DNA from: JABCPE02 sp963516675
GTDB taxonomy: Bacteria > Bacteroidota > Bacteroidia > Flavobacteriales > Weeksellaceae
Direction of reading: 5' to 3'
NCBI GenBank assembly: GCA_963516675.1
Contig: CAUQBH010000006.1
Span: 70,405 to 134,404, forward strand
DNA: 64,000 bases
Part shown: positions 8,058-17,491 of the stretch, one piece after another
How the letters are laid out: the number at the start of each line of letters is the position of its first letter
How positions within the stretch are numbered: the stretch's first letter is position 1
Notes under the pieces: generated by a model
Seen by the model: only the letters and a program-made list of their open reading frames with translations
Database searches by the model: none
Told to the model about the DNA's origin: nothing
Program-made: the position numbers and the translations under genes

Positions 8058-9458
8058 ATGAAAAATAGTTTTTGCTTTTTATTAGTATTGTTTTTTCAGA
8101 GTTTTTTTTCTCAAGATATTTCTAAAAAACTAGATCAAGCGACCAAAAGTTTCTTGAATGAACCAGAGATGTATTCAGCGAATCTTTCTTTCTATGTAGC
8201 CGATGAACAGGGGAATTTTATTTACGAATATCAAGGAAATAAAGGACTTTCCACAGCGAGCACACAGAAGGTTTTTACGGCGATGGCGGCTTTGGAGATG
8301 CTTGGAAAAGATTTCCGATACACCACCAAAGTATCTTATACAGGGAATATAGAGGAAGGCAGGCTGTCAGGAGATTTGATAGTAAGCTCCAATGGTGACC
8401 CTACACTTGGCAGCTGGCGATATACAGGCTATAAACCTGAGGATTTTCAAAATAAAGTAATACAGACCATTAAATCATTGGGAATCTATAAGATAGGAGG
8501 AAATTTGATAATAGATGACAGCTATTTTGATATTCAGACTATCCCTGGGGGCTGGCCTTGGAATGATATAGGAAATTATTACGGAGCGGGAGTCTGGGGA
8601 GTGAACTGGCGTGAAAATCAGTTTGATATGCATATAAGTGGAGGCGCTAATGCAGGGGCTTCTACATCTTTCAAGAAAATTGTAAATCTTCCAGAGCAGG
8701 TAAAATGGGTGAACGAAACCCAGACAGCAGGGAAGGAAACAGGGGATAGGAGCATCATCTACACGGCGCCGTATTCGGAGGTAGCCTATATCAATGGAAC
8801 TCTTCCTAGTGGAAAGACGACCGTAGTTTCTGGTTCTGTCCCAAATCCACCTATGCAGCTTGGTTTAGAAATGTATAATTGGCTGTCAAACAATGATATA
8901 GAGCTTAAAGGAAAAGTGACTTCTGCTTCACAGCTTTTGATAGAAGGGAAGGAATATGCGCCTTTAAAGGGGAAAGAAATTTTGGTGCATCATTCTCCTA
9001 CAATGGACAAAATAGTCTATTGGTTCATGAGAAAAAGTGTGAATTTGTATGGAGAAATCCTTGTAAAAACTTTTGGAAAGGTAAAAAATAATAATTCTTC
9101 CTTTTCAAATGGTGTGAAAATTCTAAAAGATTTTTGGAAAAGTAAAGGAATCCAGGCACCGATGATAAATTTCGCTGACGGAAGCGGGCTTTCGCCACAG
9201 AACTATGCCTCTGCAAGAGCGGAAGTTCAGGCTCTGATTTGGGGTAAAAAACAAAGTTGGTTCCCTATATTTGAAGAATCTATGCCTCTGTATAACGGCA
9301 TGAAAATGAAGAGCGGAACGATAAAAGATGCCAAAGCCTATGCAGGATATCACACATCGAAAGAGGGAAAAAAGTATGTCTTTGCGGTGATAGTGAATAA
9401 CTACTATGGGAGTAATGTAAATGCGAAATTGTTTAAACTTTTAGATATATTGAAATAA
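8058..9458 (+). CDS. dacB: D-alanyl-D-alanine carboxypeptidase/endopeptidase (PBP4 type)
   Basis: Periplasmic class-C penicillin-binding protein that trims peptidoglycan stem peptides or cuts cross-links. 466 residues, usual for the family. It has a signal peptide of about 18 residues (ends FFSQ), catalytic SxxK at S68-T-Q-K71, the DGSGLSPQNY block of the second motif near 375, and KSGT of the KTG-type motif near 417. The large insertion between the first and second motifs is typical of PBP4. The stop lies 2 bases before the histidine-kinase ATG, so the two genes form an operon. Confidence 0.95.
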   Translation: MKNSFCFLLVLFFQSFFSQDISKKLDQATKSFLNEPEMYSANLSFYVADEQGNFIYEYQGNKGLSTASTQKVFTAMAALEMLGKDFRYTTKVSYTGNIEEGRLSGDLIVSSNGDPTLGSWRYTGYKPEDFQNKVIQTIKSLGIYKIGGNLIIDDSYFDIQTIPGGWPWNDIGNYYGAGVWGVNWRENQFDMHISGGANAGASTSFKKIVNLPEQVKWVNETQTAGKETGDRSIIYTAPYSEVAYINGTLPSGKTTVVSGSVPNPPMQLGLEMYNWLSNNDIELKGKVTSASQLLIEGKEYAPLKGKEILVHHSPTMDKIVYWFMRKSVNLYGEILVKTFGKVKNNNSSFSNGVKILKDFWKSKGIQAPMINFADGSGLSPQNYASARAEVQALIWGKKQSWFPIFEESMPLYNGMKMKSGTIKDAKAYAGYHTSKEGKKYVFAVIVNNYYGSNVNAKLFKLLDILK

Positions 9459-9460
9459 AA

Positions 9461-10627
9461 ATGAGGTATCTTACTTCATCATTTGTCCGTTGGCTTATAT
9501 TTTTGTTTCTCACTCTCGCAGTGGTGGTTTTGGCTGCATCTTCTACAATGCTGGTAGACAGGCTGAAAAAACAGGAAATCCAGAGAATAGAGGTCATCGC
9601 GACGGCTATGAAATTCATGCAGGATGAGCATATCAACGACCCTGAAACGCTGGAGCTTATTTTGGCAGTTTTAAAGGATAATAACTCTATTCCCATCATT
9701 CTGACAGATGAAAATTATGAGCCTATTTTGGCAGAGGGAACTTATAGAAATATTCCAAATGAAATCGTGGAAGATCCTAAAAAACTCAATGCTTTGATTC
9801 AGAAAATGGGAAGAACCTACAAGCCTTTCCTTATTACAATGCCCGATGGCAAGAATCAGTATGTGTTTTATTCAAACTCCCTATTTTTGGATAGATTGGA
9901 CTATTATCCTGTAATTTTAGCAGGTTTGATAGGCGGGTATTTGTTGGTTTGTTTTTGGTTTTTTAGAACGATAAAACGAACGGATGAAAACTATCTCTGG
10001 GCAGGGCTGGCAAAGGAAACTGCGCATCAGATAGGAACGCCTCTTTCTTCTATGATCGGCTGGGTGGAAATTTTGAAAATGGAAAATGCTGATAACGAAG
10101 GTGTTTTGGAAATAGAAAAAGATGTCAAACGGCTGATGGTAATTTCTGAAAGATTTTCTAAAATAGGGTCTGTCCCAGAGCTGAACGACCTCAATTTATC
10201 AGAAACGATTCAAACGAATTTTGATTATTTAAAAACGAGAATTTCGAGCCAAGTAGATTTTGTGCTGTACCTTCCAGAGCGGGAAGTTCTCATTCCGCAC
10301 AGCAGGATTTTGATGAGCTGGGTGATAGAAAATTTAGTGAAAAATGCCGTAGATGCTATGAAAGGCAAAGGGCGACTGGTGATTTCGCTGGTGGAGAAAG
10401 ATAATCAGATATTTATAGAATTCAAGGATAATGGCTGCGGTATGACAAATTCTCAAATCAGAAAAGTCTTTAACCCAGGGTTTTCAACCAAGAAAAGAGG
10501 CTGGGGGCTGGGGCTTTCTCTGGCGAAGAGGGTGATTAATGAATACCATGGCGGAGACCTGCGCATAGTTTCTTCCGAAGTAGGGAAAGGAACGACATTT
10601 AGAATTAATTTATTAAATAATAAATAA
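9461..10627 (+). CDS. Membrane-bound sensor histidine kinase
   Basis: 388 residues. Hydrophobic segment at about 10-30, a sensor region of about 110 residues, a second membrane span near 145-165, then the transmitter: H box KETAHQIGTPLSS with phospho-accepting His189, N box ENLVKNAVDAM, DNGCGM and GWGLGLSLAKRV ATP-lid motifs. No HAMP domain is obvious between the second span and the H box. No response regulator gene is adjacent. Cotranscription with the PBP4 gene suggests a cell-wall link, which is inference. Confidence 0.93.
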   Translation: MRYLTSSFVRWLIFLFLTLAVVVLAASSTMLVDRLKKQEIQRIEVIATAMKFMQDEHINDPETLELILAVLKDNNSIPIILTDENYEPILAEGTYRNIPNEIVEDPKKLNALIQKMGRTYKPFLITMPDGKNQYVFYSNSLFLDRLDYYPVILAGLIGGYLLVCFWFFRTIKRTDENYLWAGLAKETAHQIGTPLSSMIGWVEILKMENADNEGVLEIEKDVKRLMVISERFSKIGSVPELNDLNLSETIQTNFDYLKTRISSQVDFVLYLPEREVLIPHSRILMSWVIENLVKNAVDAMKGKGRLVISLVEKDNQIFIEFKDNGCGMTNSQIRKVFNPGFSTKKRGWGLGLSLAKRVINEYHGGDLRIVSSEVGKGTTFRINLLNNK

Positions 10628-10638
10628 AATGAAATGAA

Positions 10639-11730
10639 ATGAAATCAAATTTGAATACAGAACTTTTTTTGGCCTTTGAACGCTATTTTATTGAAAATGA
10701 TGAAGTTATCTCATTGGATAAATCATCAGAATTTACAGATGTCATTGCAGGAATAGGTTTTCTTCCGCAAGATATGTCTGAAAATTCAGATTTTAAGAAA
10801 AAAATATTAAAAAAATATGGTTTTTCTTCAGCGACAGCTTTGGCAGAGGATTTTAGGAAGCGAGTTCTAAATTTTGATGAACCTATTCCGGAAAATTTCG
10901 AAAAAGATGGAATAGGGTATGTTTATACGGTTATTTCTGGGTATGATACTTTTTATAACCGTATGTATATGTTTGGAATTCATTGTTTTAATGGTGATTT
11001 TAATGTCACTTATTATGATTTAGACAATGATGCAGGGACTGGGGATTATTATGAAGAGCATGAGCTTTATTCACAGGCGAAAGGCTACCGATGGCTGGAT
11101 CCAGAGAGCGATTACTATGAGGATGTTTTGGCGTGGGAAGCACTGAATAAATTGGCGACGGATATTTATTTTCATTTGGAGGATAAATTAGATGTGAAAA
11201 TTGATATAAAGCCAATTCCAGAGGAAGAAAAAGTAGTGCCAACGCAGGAGCATTTGGCGAAATTTCTAGCTTTTTGTGGAGTGGAGCAGGATGTAATAGA
11301 TGGAAACAAAGAAAGATTATTAAAGGCTTTAGAGGAATACACACCTGATGAATACGGGGATATATCAGAAGCCATGGCTGAAATGATGGAATATTCTCAT
11401 AAAATTCAAAGGGCAGAACCTGTGATAGAAATTATAAGAGAATATGGTGTCTGCCGCTCTTCTGACTGGAAATTTTATGCTGAAGAACTAGAAGAATATA
11501 TTTTGGATTTAGCTGATTTTTCTGACTGGAAATGGGAATATCCCGCAGATACTTATAGTGCAGATCTGTTCCCGTATATGAGAAAACAGCTTTCCCTATA
11601 CCATCTTTGGCTGTGTCATCTTGATGAAGGAGCAGATGCGTATTTGTTCCTGCTGTTTTCAGAAAAAGATATGCCAGAAATTATGAAACTGGCAAGAATA
11701 CTAGACTTACCGCTAAAAGCGTATTTTTAA
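10639..11730 (+). CDS. Uncharacterised acidic protein (possibly DUF6630-like)
   Basis: 363 residues, very acidic, no signal peptide or membrane segment, so probably cytoplasmic. The central part has YDLDNDAGTGDYYEEHE and RWLDPESDYYEDVLAWEALN. The C-terminal part is rich in Trp and Asp, with SDWKWEYPADTYSADLFPYMR and an end reading DAYLFLLFSEKDMPEIMKLA, which resembles DUF6630-type proteins; I am not certain of this. Such small acidic proteins are often orphan immunity or stress proteins. It follows the histidine kinase after 11 bases. Confidence 0.7.
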   Translation: MKSNLNTELFLAFERYFIENDEVISLDKSSEFTDVIAGIGFLPQDMSENSDFKKKILKKYGFSSATALAEDFRKRVLNFDEPIPENFEKDGIGYVYTVISGYDTFYNRMYMFGIHCFNGDFNVTYYDLDNDAGTGDYYEEHELYSQAKGYRWLDPESDYYEDVLAWEALNKLATDIYFHLEDKLDVKIDIKPIPEEEKVVPTQEHLAKFLAFCGVEQDVIDGNKERLLKALEEYTPDEYGDISEAMAEMMEYSHKIQRAEPVIEIIREYGVCRSSDWKFYAEELEEYILDLADFSDWKWEYPADTYSADLFPYMRKQLSLYHLWLCHLDEGADAYLFLLFSEKDMPEIMKLARILDLPLKAYF

Positions 11731-11755
11731 ATAAAGAAAATAGAAATAAATTAAC

Positions 11756-11788
11756 TTCGGGAAATTGGATTTTTTATCCTTTCCCGAA
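11756..11788. terminator. Hairpin between convergent genes
   Basis: TTCGGGAAA / TTTCCCGAA with inner GGAT/ATCC and a T-run loop. It covers the last codons of the minus-strand DUF3109 gene, so it may end transcription of the plus-strand operon. Confidence 0.5.
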
Positions 11789-12358
11789 TTCTTTTTCCCA
11801 TTCTTCTGCCGCTTCTGACAGGGTTTGGTAGAACTCCTCTCCGTATTTTCGGATAAGTGGCTTTTTTAGGAATTGATAGACTTTAACGCCCAATTCTTTT
11901 CCCAGAGTGCAGGCATCAGAGCAGATATCCCATTCATGGTAGTTAATCGCAGAAAAATTAGAATATTCCGTAATACGAATAGGGTAGAGGTGGCAGGAAA
12001 TAGGCTTCTGCCAGTCGATAACGCCGTCTTCATAGGCTTTTTCTATGGCACATTTGGTGTAGCCTTTTTCATCAAAAATCACATAGGCGCATTCTGCATT
12101 ATTCACCAAAGGAGTAACCAAATCTCCTTCAAAATCAAGAGTATAAGTGCCTTGTTCCTCGATGGCTTGGATTCCTTCTGGACGGAGATAAGGCTTTATT
12201 TTAGGGTAAATCTCATCTAATATTTTGGTTTCATCTTCATCGATAGGAGCACCTGCATCGCCTTCCACACAGCAGATTCCCTTACATTTAGCAAGGTTGC
12301 ACACGAATTCTTCAGAAAATAAATCCTCAGAAATTAGTTTATCATCTATTTGAATCAT
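11774..12358 (-). CDS. DUF3109 family protein
   Basis: 194 residues, typical DUF3109. The N-terminal block CNLAKCKGICC and later cysteines in CAYVIFDEKGYTKCAIEKAYEDG, SCHLYPIR and WDICSDACTLG form a conserved Cys-rich pattern like that of zinc/iron-sulfur YkgJ-type proteins. Biochemical role unknown, probably metal binding in the cytoplasm. Its start overlaps the stop of the upstream membrane gene by 4 bases, so they are translationally coupled. Confidence 0.9.
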   Translation of the reverse strand: MIQIDDKLISEDLFSEEFVCNLAKCKGICCVEGDAGAPIDEDETKILDEIYPKIKPYLRPEGIQAIEEQGTYTLDFEGDLVTPLVNNAECAYVIFDEKGYTKCAIEKAYEDGVIDWQKPISCHLYPIRITEYSNFSAINYHEWDICSDACTLGKELGVKVYQFLKKPLIRKYGEEFYQTLSEAAEEWEKEFGKG

Positions 12359-13263
12359 ATTAAATCAATAAAATTAGGGTTAAATTTGTCTAAAAGACAA
12401 GAAATTATAATAATCCAAAGTCCCAGTTCCTGAAACCAAGGGTATTTTATAAACCTTAAAAATCGGCTCAAGATAATGCTGATAGGGAATATAACCAGCA
12501 GCAGATATTCTCTGTGAGAGCCCATATAAAAGATTAAAATCAGGATTTGAACCAATAAGAAAGACAACAGGAAAGCGTATTTAAACTTACTAGTCGGGCT
12601 TTTTTTATTCAAATTCATAAAATGATCTCCCACAGCCAAAATACACATTACTAAAATGGGAATTAAGCTATAAAAAGAGGAGAAATCCGTAATTACTTCG
12701 TTGGAAATCAGCGGAATATAGTCTTCTGTAAGTACATCTATTTCAATAACATACATCAAGCATAAATATCCAGAAATTACCATAAGACATCCCAAAATAA
12801 GCTGGAAAATATTTAGAAATATTTTGTCTGATTTGGTGATGATATGGATAATTACGAAAATAAAAAGCGTCCAAGTTGTCGGCAAGAAAATATAACTGAC
12901 AGCCAGAATGCTACCGACCAAAAGGAAAGAATCGCTTCTGATTTTATCATTTTCGCTGGTGAAGAAAAATAATAAAATAGAACTTGTAAATAGCGCCATA
13001 GAAATCCCTATATCTAGATTTCCATCATAAAATGAAAAAATAAAAATAGAATACAGAAATAGAGGCAGGTGGGTCTTTTTATTTAGTGAAATTTTATTAA
13101 ACAAAACATAGCCCATAGCCAGTCCTACAAAGGCTATAAAGGTGGAAAAAATGTTAGAAAATTTAACTTCTAAATCGTTTGAAACTAAAATAAAAAGTAA
13201 TAAAGCTCCTATGTAAGTAGGAACTGAAAATAAATTGGTTCTCTTTGATAACAAACGAAACAT
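12355..13263 (-). CDS. Multi-pass membrane protein (DUF6427-like)
   Basis: 302 residues with about nine hydrophobic spans spread over the whole length and almost no soluble domain. N-terminus MFRLLSKRTNLFSVPTYIG resembles the flavobacterial DUF6427 family; this is from memory, not a search. It sits between manC (5 bases upstream) and DUF3109 (4-base overlap), implying one operon. Function unknown. Confidence 0.75.
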   Translation of the reverse strand: MFRLLSKRTNLFSVPTYIGALLLFILVSNDLEVKFSNIFSTFIAFVGLAMGYVLFNKISLNKKTHLPLFLYSIFIFSFYDGNLDIGISMALFTSSILLFFFTSENDKIRSDSFLLVGSILAVSYIFLPTTWTLFIFVIIHIITKSDKIFLNIFQLILGCLMVISGYLCLMYVIEIDVLTEDYIPLISNEVITDFSSFYSLIPILVMCILAVGDHFMNLNKKSPTSKFKYAFLLSFLLVQILILIFYMGSHREYLLLVIFPISIILSRFLRFIKYPWFQELGLWIIIISCLLDKFNPNFIDLI

Positions 13264-13268
13264 TTCTT

Positions 13269-14330
13269 CTATTTTTTGCTTTCTAAATCAGCCACATATT
13301 CTTTGATAAGCTGGTCATTGCTTCTTGGGCAGATGAGCAGAGCCTCCTCCGTATCTATCACTATATAGTCTGTAAGTCCATCGACCACAGCAGTTTTTTC
13401 AGGGTTTTTGAGTCTGATAATATTTCCTTTTGCGTTATAAACATTGCAGTTGTAAGATATGGTGTTGTTATTTTCATCTCGCTGAGCATTTTCAAAAACA
13501 GAAGTCCAAGTTCCCAAATCAGACCAGCCCAAGTCAGCAGGAATCACATAGACATTATCGGCCTTTTCTAAAATTCCGTTGTCTATGGATATTTTCTCTA
13601 CATTAGGATAAATTTCCTCTATGTATGGAGCTTCTTTTTCGGTGTTATATACCTCTGTTTTGAACTGTTCTGCCATTTTTGGAAGATAGTTTTCAAAGGC
13701 TTTTTGGATAGATTTCACATTCCAGATGAAAATCCCAGCATTCCAGAGATATTTTTTCGTTGCTAAAAAATTTTCTGCCGTTTCTAAATTAGGTTTTTCA
13801 GTGAAAGTTTTTACTTTGCATATTTCAGCAGATTTTTCATCCGAAAACTGAATGTAGCCATAGCCTGTATCAGGGCGTGTAGGCTGTATCCCGAGTGTGA
13901 TGAGATAGTCATTTTGGCTCGCTTTTTCGAAAGCAAATTCTATCTTTTCACAAAAAGTTTTTTCTTTTAAAATCAAATGGTCTGCGGGCAGTACAACGAT
14001 ATTAGCATTTGGGTTTATTTTTGCTATTTTGTTGGTTATGTAGATGTTACACGCCGCAGTATTTCTCATCATAGGTTCTCCGATGATGTTTTTCTTGTCA
14101 AGTTCAGGAATTTGAGCTGATGTCAGTTCTAAATATTCCTTATTGGTTACCACAAAAATATTTTCCACAGGAACAATCTGCTTTATCCGCTCAAAGGTCT
14201 GCTGTATCATGGTCTTTCCTGTTCCCAGAATATCATGGAACTGTTTAGGAAATTTAGCCGTACTCATAGGCCAAAAACGGCTTCCGATGCCGCCTGCCAT
14301 TATCACACAATAGTTATTATTTGGGTTCAT
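13269..14330 (-). CDS. manC: Mannose-1-phosphate guanylyltransferase
   Basis: Makes GDP-mannose from mannose-1-phosphate and GTP for capsule, LPS or glycoprotein sugars. 353 residues: nucleotidyltransferase domain only, without the phosphomannose isomerase cupin found in longer bifunctional enzymes. Signature MAGGIGSRFWPMS at residues 11-23 with the FPKQF that follows, VLPADHLI near 115, RPDTGYGYI, FTEKP and NAGIFIWN. It is part of the minus-strand run between the SprT-like and DUF6427-like genes. Confidence 0.95.
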   Translation of the reverse strand: MNPNNNYCVIMAGGIGSRFWPMSTAKFPKQFHDILGTGKTMIQQTFERIKQIVPVENIFVVTNKEYLELTSAQIPELDKKNIIGEPMMRNTAACNIYITNKIAKINPNANIVVLPADHLILKEKTFCEKIEFAFEKASQNDYLITLGIQPTRPDTGYGYIQFSDEKSAEICKVKTFTEKPNLETAENFLATKKYLWNAGIFIWNVKSIQKAFENYLPKMAEQFKTEVYNTEKEAPYIEEIYPNVEKISIDNGILEKADNVYVIPADLGWSDLGTWTSVFENAQRDENNNTISYNCNVYNAKGNIIRLKNPEKTAVVDGLTDYIVIDTEEALLICPRSNDQLIKEYVADLESKK

Positions 14331-14340
14331 TTTCTTTCGT

Positions 14341-14925
14341 TTATTTTGTTCGCTCCACTCTTGCGCAGGATTTGAATAAATACATTCTTCCTGTATTGAG
14401 ATTTTTGCAAAGGTAACGCTTTTTCTTCTTTTCTTCTATCTGGTAAATATCCGTTTGATAAATAAATTTTTCTCCAATGGGCAAATCCTCCACATAGGCT
14501 TTATTATCAGAGTGTTCGCTGTCAAAATATTTTACCAGCTCTGGGCTGGACATGAAATTGGCTTTCGGATTTTTAGCAAAATTTAAAATCAAAGGTCTCA
14601 GCTCTTCGGAATAAATTGAGAGACTTTCCAAAAGCATTTTCTGAAAGGTCATCTTCCATTCTTTTCCATGTGGAAGAATATTTTTCTTTTCATGAAAAGC
14701 CACTAAATGGGCGATTTCATGCGTAAAGACAAAGAAAAAAAGCTCTGGTTCCAGCGTTCCATTGATGGTTATTTGGTGGGAGTTATTAGGCATTGATTTA
14801 TAATCTCCTAACTTGCTGTGCCTGTTTTTTGTAACTTTGATATGGCACATATGCCCTTCCAGCCATTTTTTTAGGTAGGGCATGCTGTTTGGAGGCAAAA
14901 ATCTTTCTAATAACTCGGTAGACAT
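14341..14925 (-). CDS. SprT-like metalloprotease-fold protein
   Basis: 194 residues. Contains zinc motif H69-E-I-A-H73 with a third His at 77, preceded by the strand TINGTLEPELFFFVF, as in SprT/Spartan-domain proteins. The C-terminal region YLCKNLNTGRMYLFKSCARV would fit the small zinc or RNA-binding tail, though only two cysteines are seen. Substrate unknown; DNA-protein crosslink proteolysis is known for eukaryotic relatives only. It starts 7 bases after parC stops. Confidence 0.85.
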   Translation of the reverse strand: MSTELLERFLPPNSMPYLKKWLEGHMCHIKVTKNRHSKLGDYKSMPNNSHQITINGTLEPELFFFVFTHEIAHLVAFHEKKNILPHGKEWKMTFQKMLLESLSIYSEELRPLILNFAKNPKANFMSSPELVKYFDSEHSDNKAYVEDLPIGEKFIYQTDIYQIEEKKKKRYLCKNLNTGRMYLFKSCARVERTK

Positions 14926-14932
14926 CTCAAAA

Positions 14933-17491
14933 TCAATTAAATAAATCTCCTATCACTCCATCTTCTGGAATATCCGTTTCTTCCTGCTGTACAGGTTCTT
15001 CTTCCGTCTCTTCCTGCGGTTCTGGAATTGTGATATTTATGGATTTTATTTTCTCTTTCACGAATTGATTTCCTATTGCTTTTATTCCTTTAATGGAGAT
15101 AAAGTTATCAATATCAATGGTTTCCGGCTCTTTTTCCTTTCCGTTTTTATCTTTTGCAAAGATAATTTCCGCCGTGCAGCCATCGCTGGTTCCCACAAAT
15201 TCTATGAAGGATTTAGGATGCTCACTCGGCATAAAGTTCTGAATATTAGCCGTGTTTTCTAATAAAAATCGTTTAATGAAATAAATATCCTTTTCGCCGT
15301 CATAATAAATGCACGAAACAGCCTGTTCTGGATGCCATTTTTCCAAAATCAGATAATCATCATCAAAACGATTCATCAGGTCAAATGAAATCAGTTTTGC
15401 CTCTCCTTTTGTATTGATAGTCAGGATTTTATCATCTCCTTTAAAGCTGCCGAGCAGAACTCCTCTGCCCTCTACATTCAGCCTTCTTACATTTTCATCA
15501 AACCAAATTTTTCTCGGAGCCAGCGTAGAGATGCCTTCTTCTTTTAGTTCTATTTTTTTAACGGCATATTTCGTTACGAGATTTCCTTTGGAATCACGCC
15601 CTTTTATCGCTAAATCCGAGAAATCTATATCGATTCTGTTTTTTCTGATTCTGGCATTAGGTTTTAGTAAAACACTGATGATTTCTGCCTCTCCATTTGG
15701 ATTTGCAGAAAAATACAGCACTTCTGAGCCTTTTACATCCGAAGCAAGTTTGTATTCATTATTTCGGATAACTCCCGTTACCGAGAACCTTTTCATGTAA
15801 TATGGACCGTCTTTTCCCTCGCGGTAGACCATGTTATAAACGGTTCGTTTGTCGTTCTTTTTCCATACGCCTACATGCAGAATATCTTTTCCGATGAAGG
15901 TTTTTGCTTCCACTTTGGTTACCTGCATTGTTCCATCTTTTCGGAAAGTGATAATGTCATCTAAATCTGAACAGTCAAAAACATATTCATCTTTTTTGAG
16001 CGAAGTTCCGATGAATCCTTCGGCTCTGTTGATGTAGAATTTCTCGTTTGCTACCGCTACATTGGTCGCATCTATGTTGTCAAAAACACGAATTTCCGTA
16101 CGGCGAGGCTTGTCTTTTCCATACTTTTTCTGAATGTTTTGGAAATAATTGATGGCACAATCCACCAAGTTTTCCAAATCATGTTTCACCTGCTCCATTC
16201 TGTCCTCCAGTGCAGCGATGTTTTCCAGCGCTTTATCTCTGTCATAGCGCGAAATTCGCATGAAAGGAAGTTCTGTTAGTCGGGCAATGTCCTCCGTAAC
16301 TACCTCACGCATAAGGTTTTTGATAAATGGCTTTAAAGCAGTGTCAATCGCCGAATAAACTTCCTCTTTGCTGGTTTTACCTTTGATTTCTTGGTAAATT
16401 TCATTCTCGATGAAGATTTTTTCTAAACTCGCAAAATGCCATTTTTCCTGAAGTTCGTGCAGTTCTATTTCCAGCTCTTTTTTCAGAAGAGAAACCGTGT
16501 GGTCTGTGTTGTATTTCAGTATTTCCGAAACCGAAAGGAACATAGGTTTGTCTCCCACGATTACGCAGGCATTCGGCGAAATAGAAACTTCGCAGTCCGT
16601 GAAAGCATACAGGGCGTCTATCATCATGTCTGGCGAAACATCATTAGCCAGTAAGATGTTGATTTCCACTTCATCAGAAGTATTGTCCTCTATTTTTTTG
16701 ATTTTGATTTTGCCCTTTTCATTAGCCTTTAAAATGCTGTCAATCAGGTCGCCTGTGTTTTTAGAAAAAGGTAACTCGGTGATACATAGAGTGTTTTTGT
16801 CTTTTTGGATAATTCTAGCTCTAGCACGGATTTTTCCACCTCGTTTTCCATCGTTATAGTTGGAAACATCCAAAAGTCCAGCTGTAAGGAAATCAGGGTA
16901 AAGCTGGAAACTTTTTCCTTTTAGATAAAGAATAGAAGCATCCAGTAACTCATTGAAATTGTGAGGCATAATCTTAGTAGAAAGCCCCACACCGATACCT
17001 TCCACGCCTTGTGCAAGGAGCAGTGGGAATTTCACAGGAAGGTCTACAGGCTCGTTGTTTCTTCCATCATAGGATTTTACCCATTCCGTAGTTTTAGGGT
17101 TAAAAACCACCTCCAAAGCGAAAGGCGTGAGCCTCGCTTCGATGTATCTTGCCGCCGCTGCCGAGTCTCCTGTGTAGATGTTTCCCCAGTTTCCCTGAGT
17201 GTCTATCAGAAGTTCTTTTTGACCAATCTGCACCATGGCATCCGTGATGGAGGCATCCCCATGCGGGTGGTATTTCATGGTGTTTCCCACGATGTTTGCT
17301 ACCTTGTTGTATCTACCATCTTCCAGCTCGCGCATAGAGTGCATGATACGGCGCTGAACGGGCTTAAAACCATCATAAACAGATGGAATGGCACGGTCTA
17401 AAATCACATAAGAGGCGTAATCAAGAAACCAATCTTGGTAAAGCCCAGATATTTTTTTTAAAGTTTCTTCTTTATGTTCGTTTTCTTGCAT
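14933..17491 (-). CDS. parC: DNA topoisomerase IV subunit A
   Basis: Breakage-rejoining subunit of topoisomerase IV, which decatenates replicated chromosomes with ParE. 852 residues. The catalytic tyrosine is Tyr116 in SAAAARYIEARL. The quinolone-determining region reads HPHGDASITDAM, with Ala at the position of E. coli ParC Ser80 and Ser next to it, which I believe is native in this phylum rather than a resistance mutation. The C-terminal domain is a beta-pinwheel, with an acidic Gln/Glu-rich tail. Its ATG follows directly on the DUF389 stop. parE lies about 2 kb upstream on the same strand. Confidence 0.96.
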   Translation of the reverse strand: MQENEHKEETLKKISGLYQDWFLDYASYVILDRAIPSVYDGFKPVQRRIMHSMRELEDGRYNKVANIVGNTMKYHPHGDASITDAMVQIGQKELLIDTQGNWGNIYTGDSAAAARYIEARLTPFALEVVFNPKTTEWVKSYDGRNNEPVDLPVKFPLLLAQGVEGIGVGLSTKIMPHNFNELLDASILYLKGKSFQLYPDFLTAGLLDVSNYNDGKRGGKIRARARIIQKDKNTLCITELPFSKNTGDLIDSILKANEKGKIKIKKIEDNTSDEVEINILLANDVSPDMMIDALYAFTDCEVSISPNACVIVGDKPMFLSVSEILKYNTDHTVSLLKKELEIELHELQEKWHFASLEKIFIENEIYQEIKGKTSKEEVYSAIDTALKPFIKNLMREVVTEDIARLTELPFMRISRYDRDKALENIAALEDRMEQVKHDLENLVDCAINYFQNIQKKYGKDKPRRTEIRVFDNIDATNVAVANEKFYINRAEGFIGTSLKKDEYVFDCSDLDDIITFRKDGTMQVTKVEAKTFIGKDILHVGVWKKNDKRTVYNMVYREGKDGPYYMKRFSVTGVIRNNEYKLASDVKGSEVLYFSANPNGEAEIISVLLKPNARIRKNRIDIDFSDLAIKGRDSKGNLVTKYAVKKIELKEEGISTLAPRKIWFDENVRRLNVEGRGVLLGSFKGDDKILTINTKGEAKLISFDLMNRFDDDYLILEKWHPEQAVSCIYYDGEKDIYFIKRFLLENTANIQNFMPSEHPKSFIEFVGTSDGCTAEIIFAKDKNGKEKEPETIDIDNFISIKGIKAIGNQFVKEKIKSINITIPEPQEETEEEPVQQEETDIPEDGVIGDLFN

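Noticed and set aside
11006..11344. Minus-strand open frame of 112 residues, Pro/Leu/His rich
   Set aside because: Antisense to the 363-residue acidic protein; composition is what an antisense frame of that gene gives.
17250..17262. Quinolone-resistance mutation in parC (Ala at the Ser80 position)
   Set aside because: I recall Ala-Ser at this place as the native form in Bacteroidota, so no resistance can be claimed from sequence alone.
15065..17401. Several plus-strand open frames across 15-17 kb
   Set aside because: They are shadows of parC on the minus strand.
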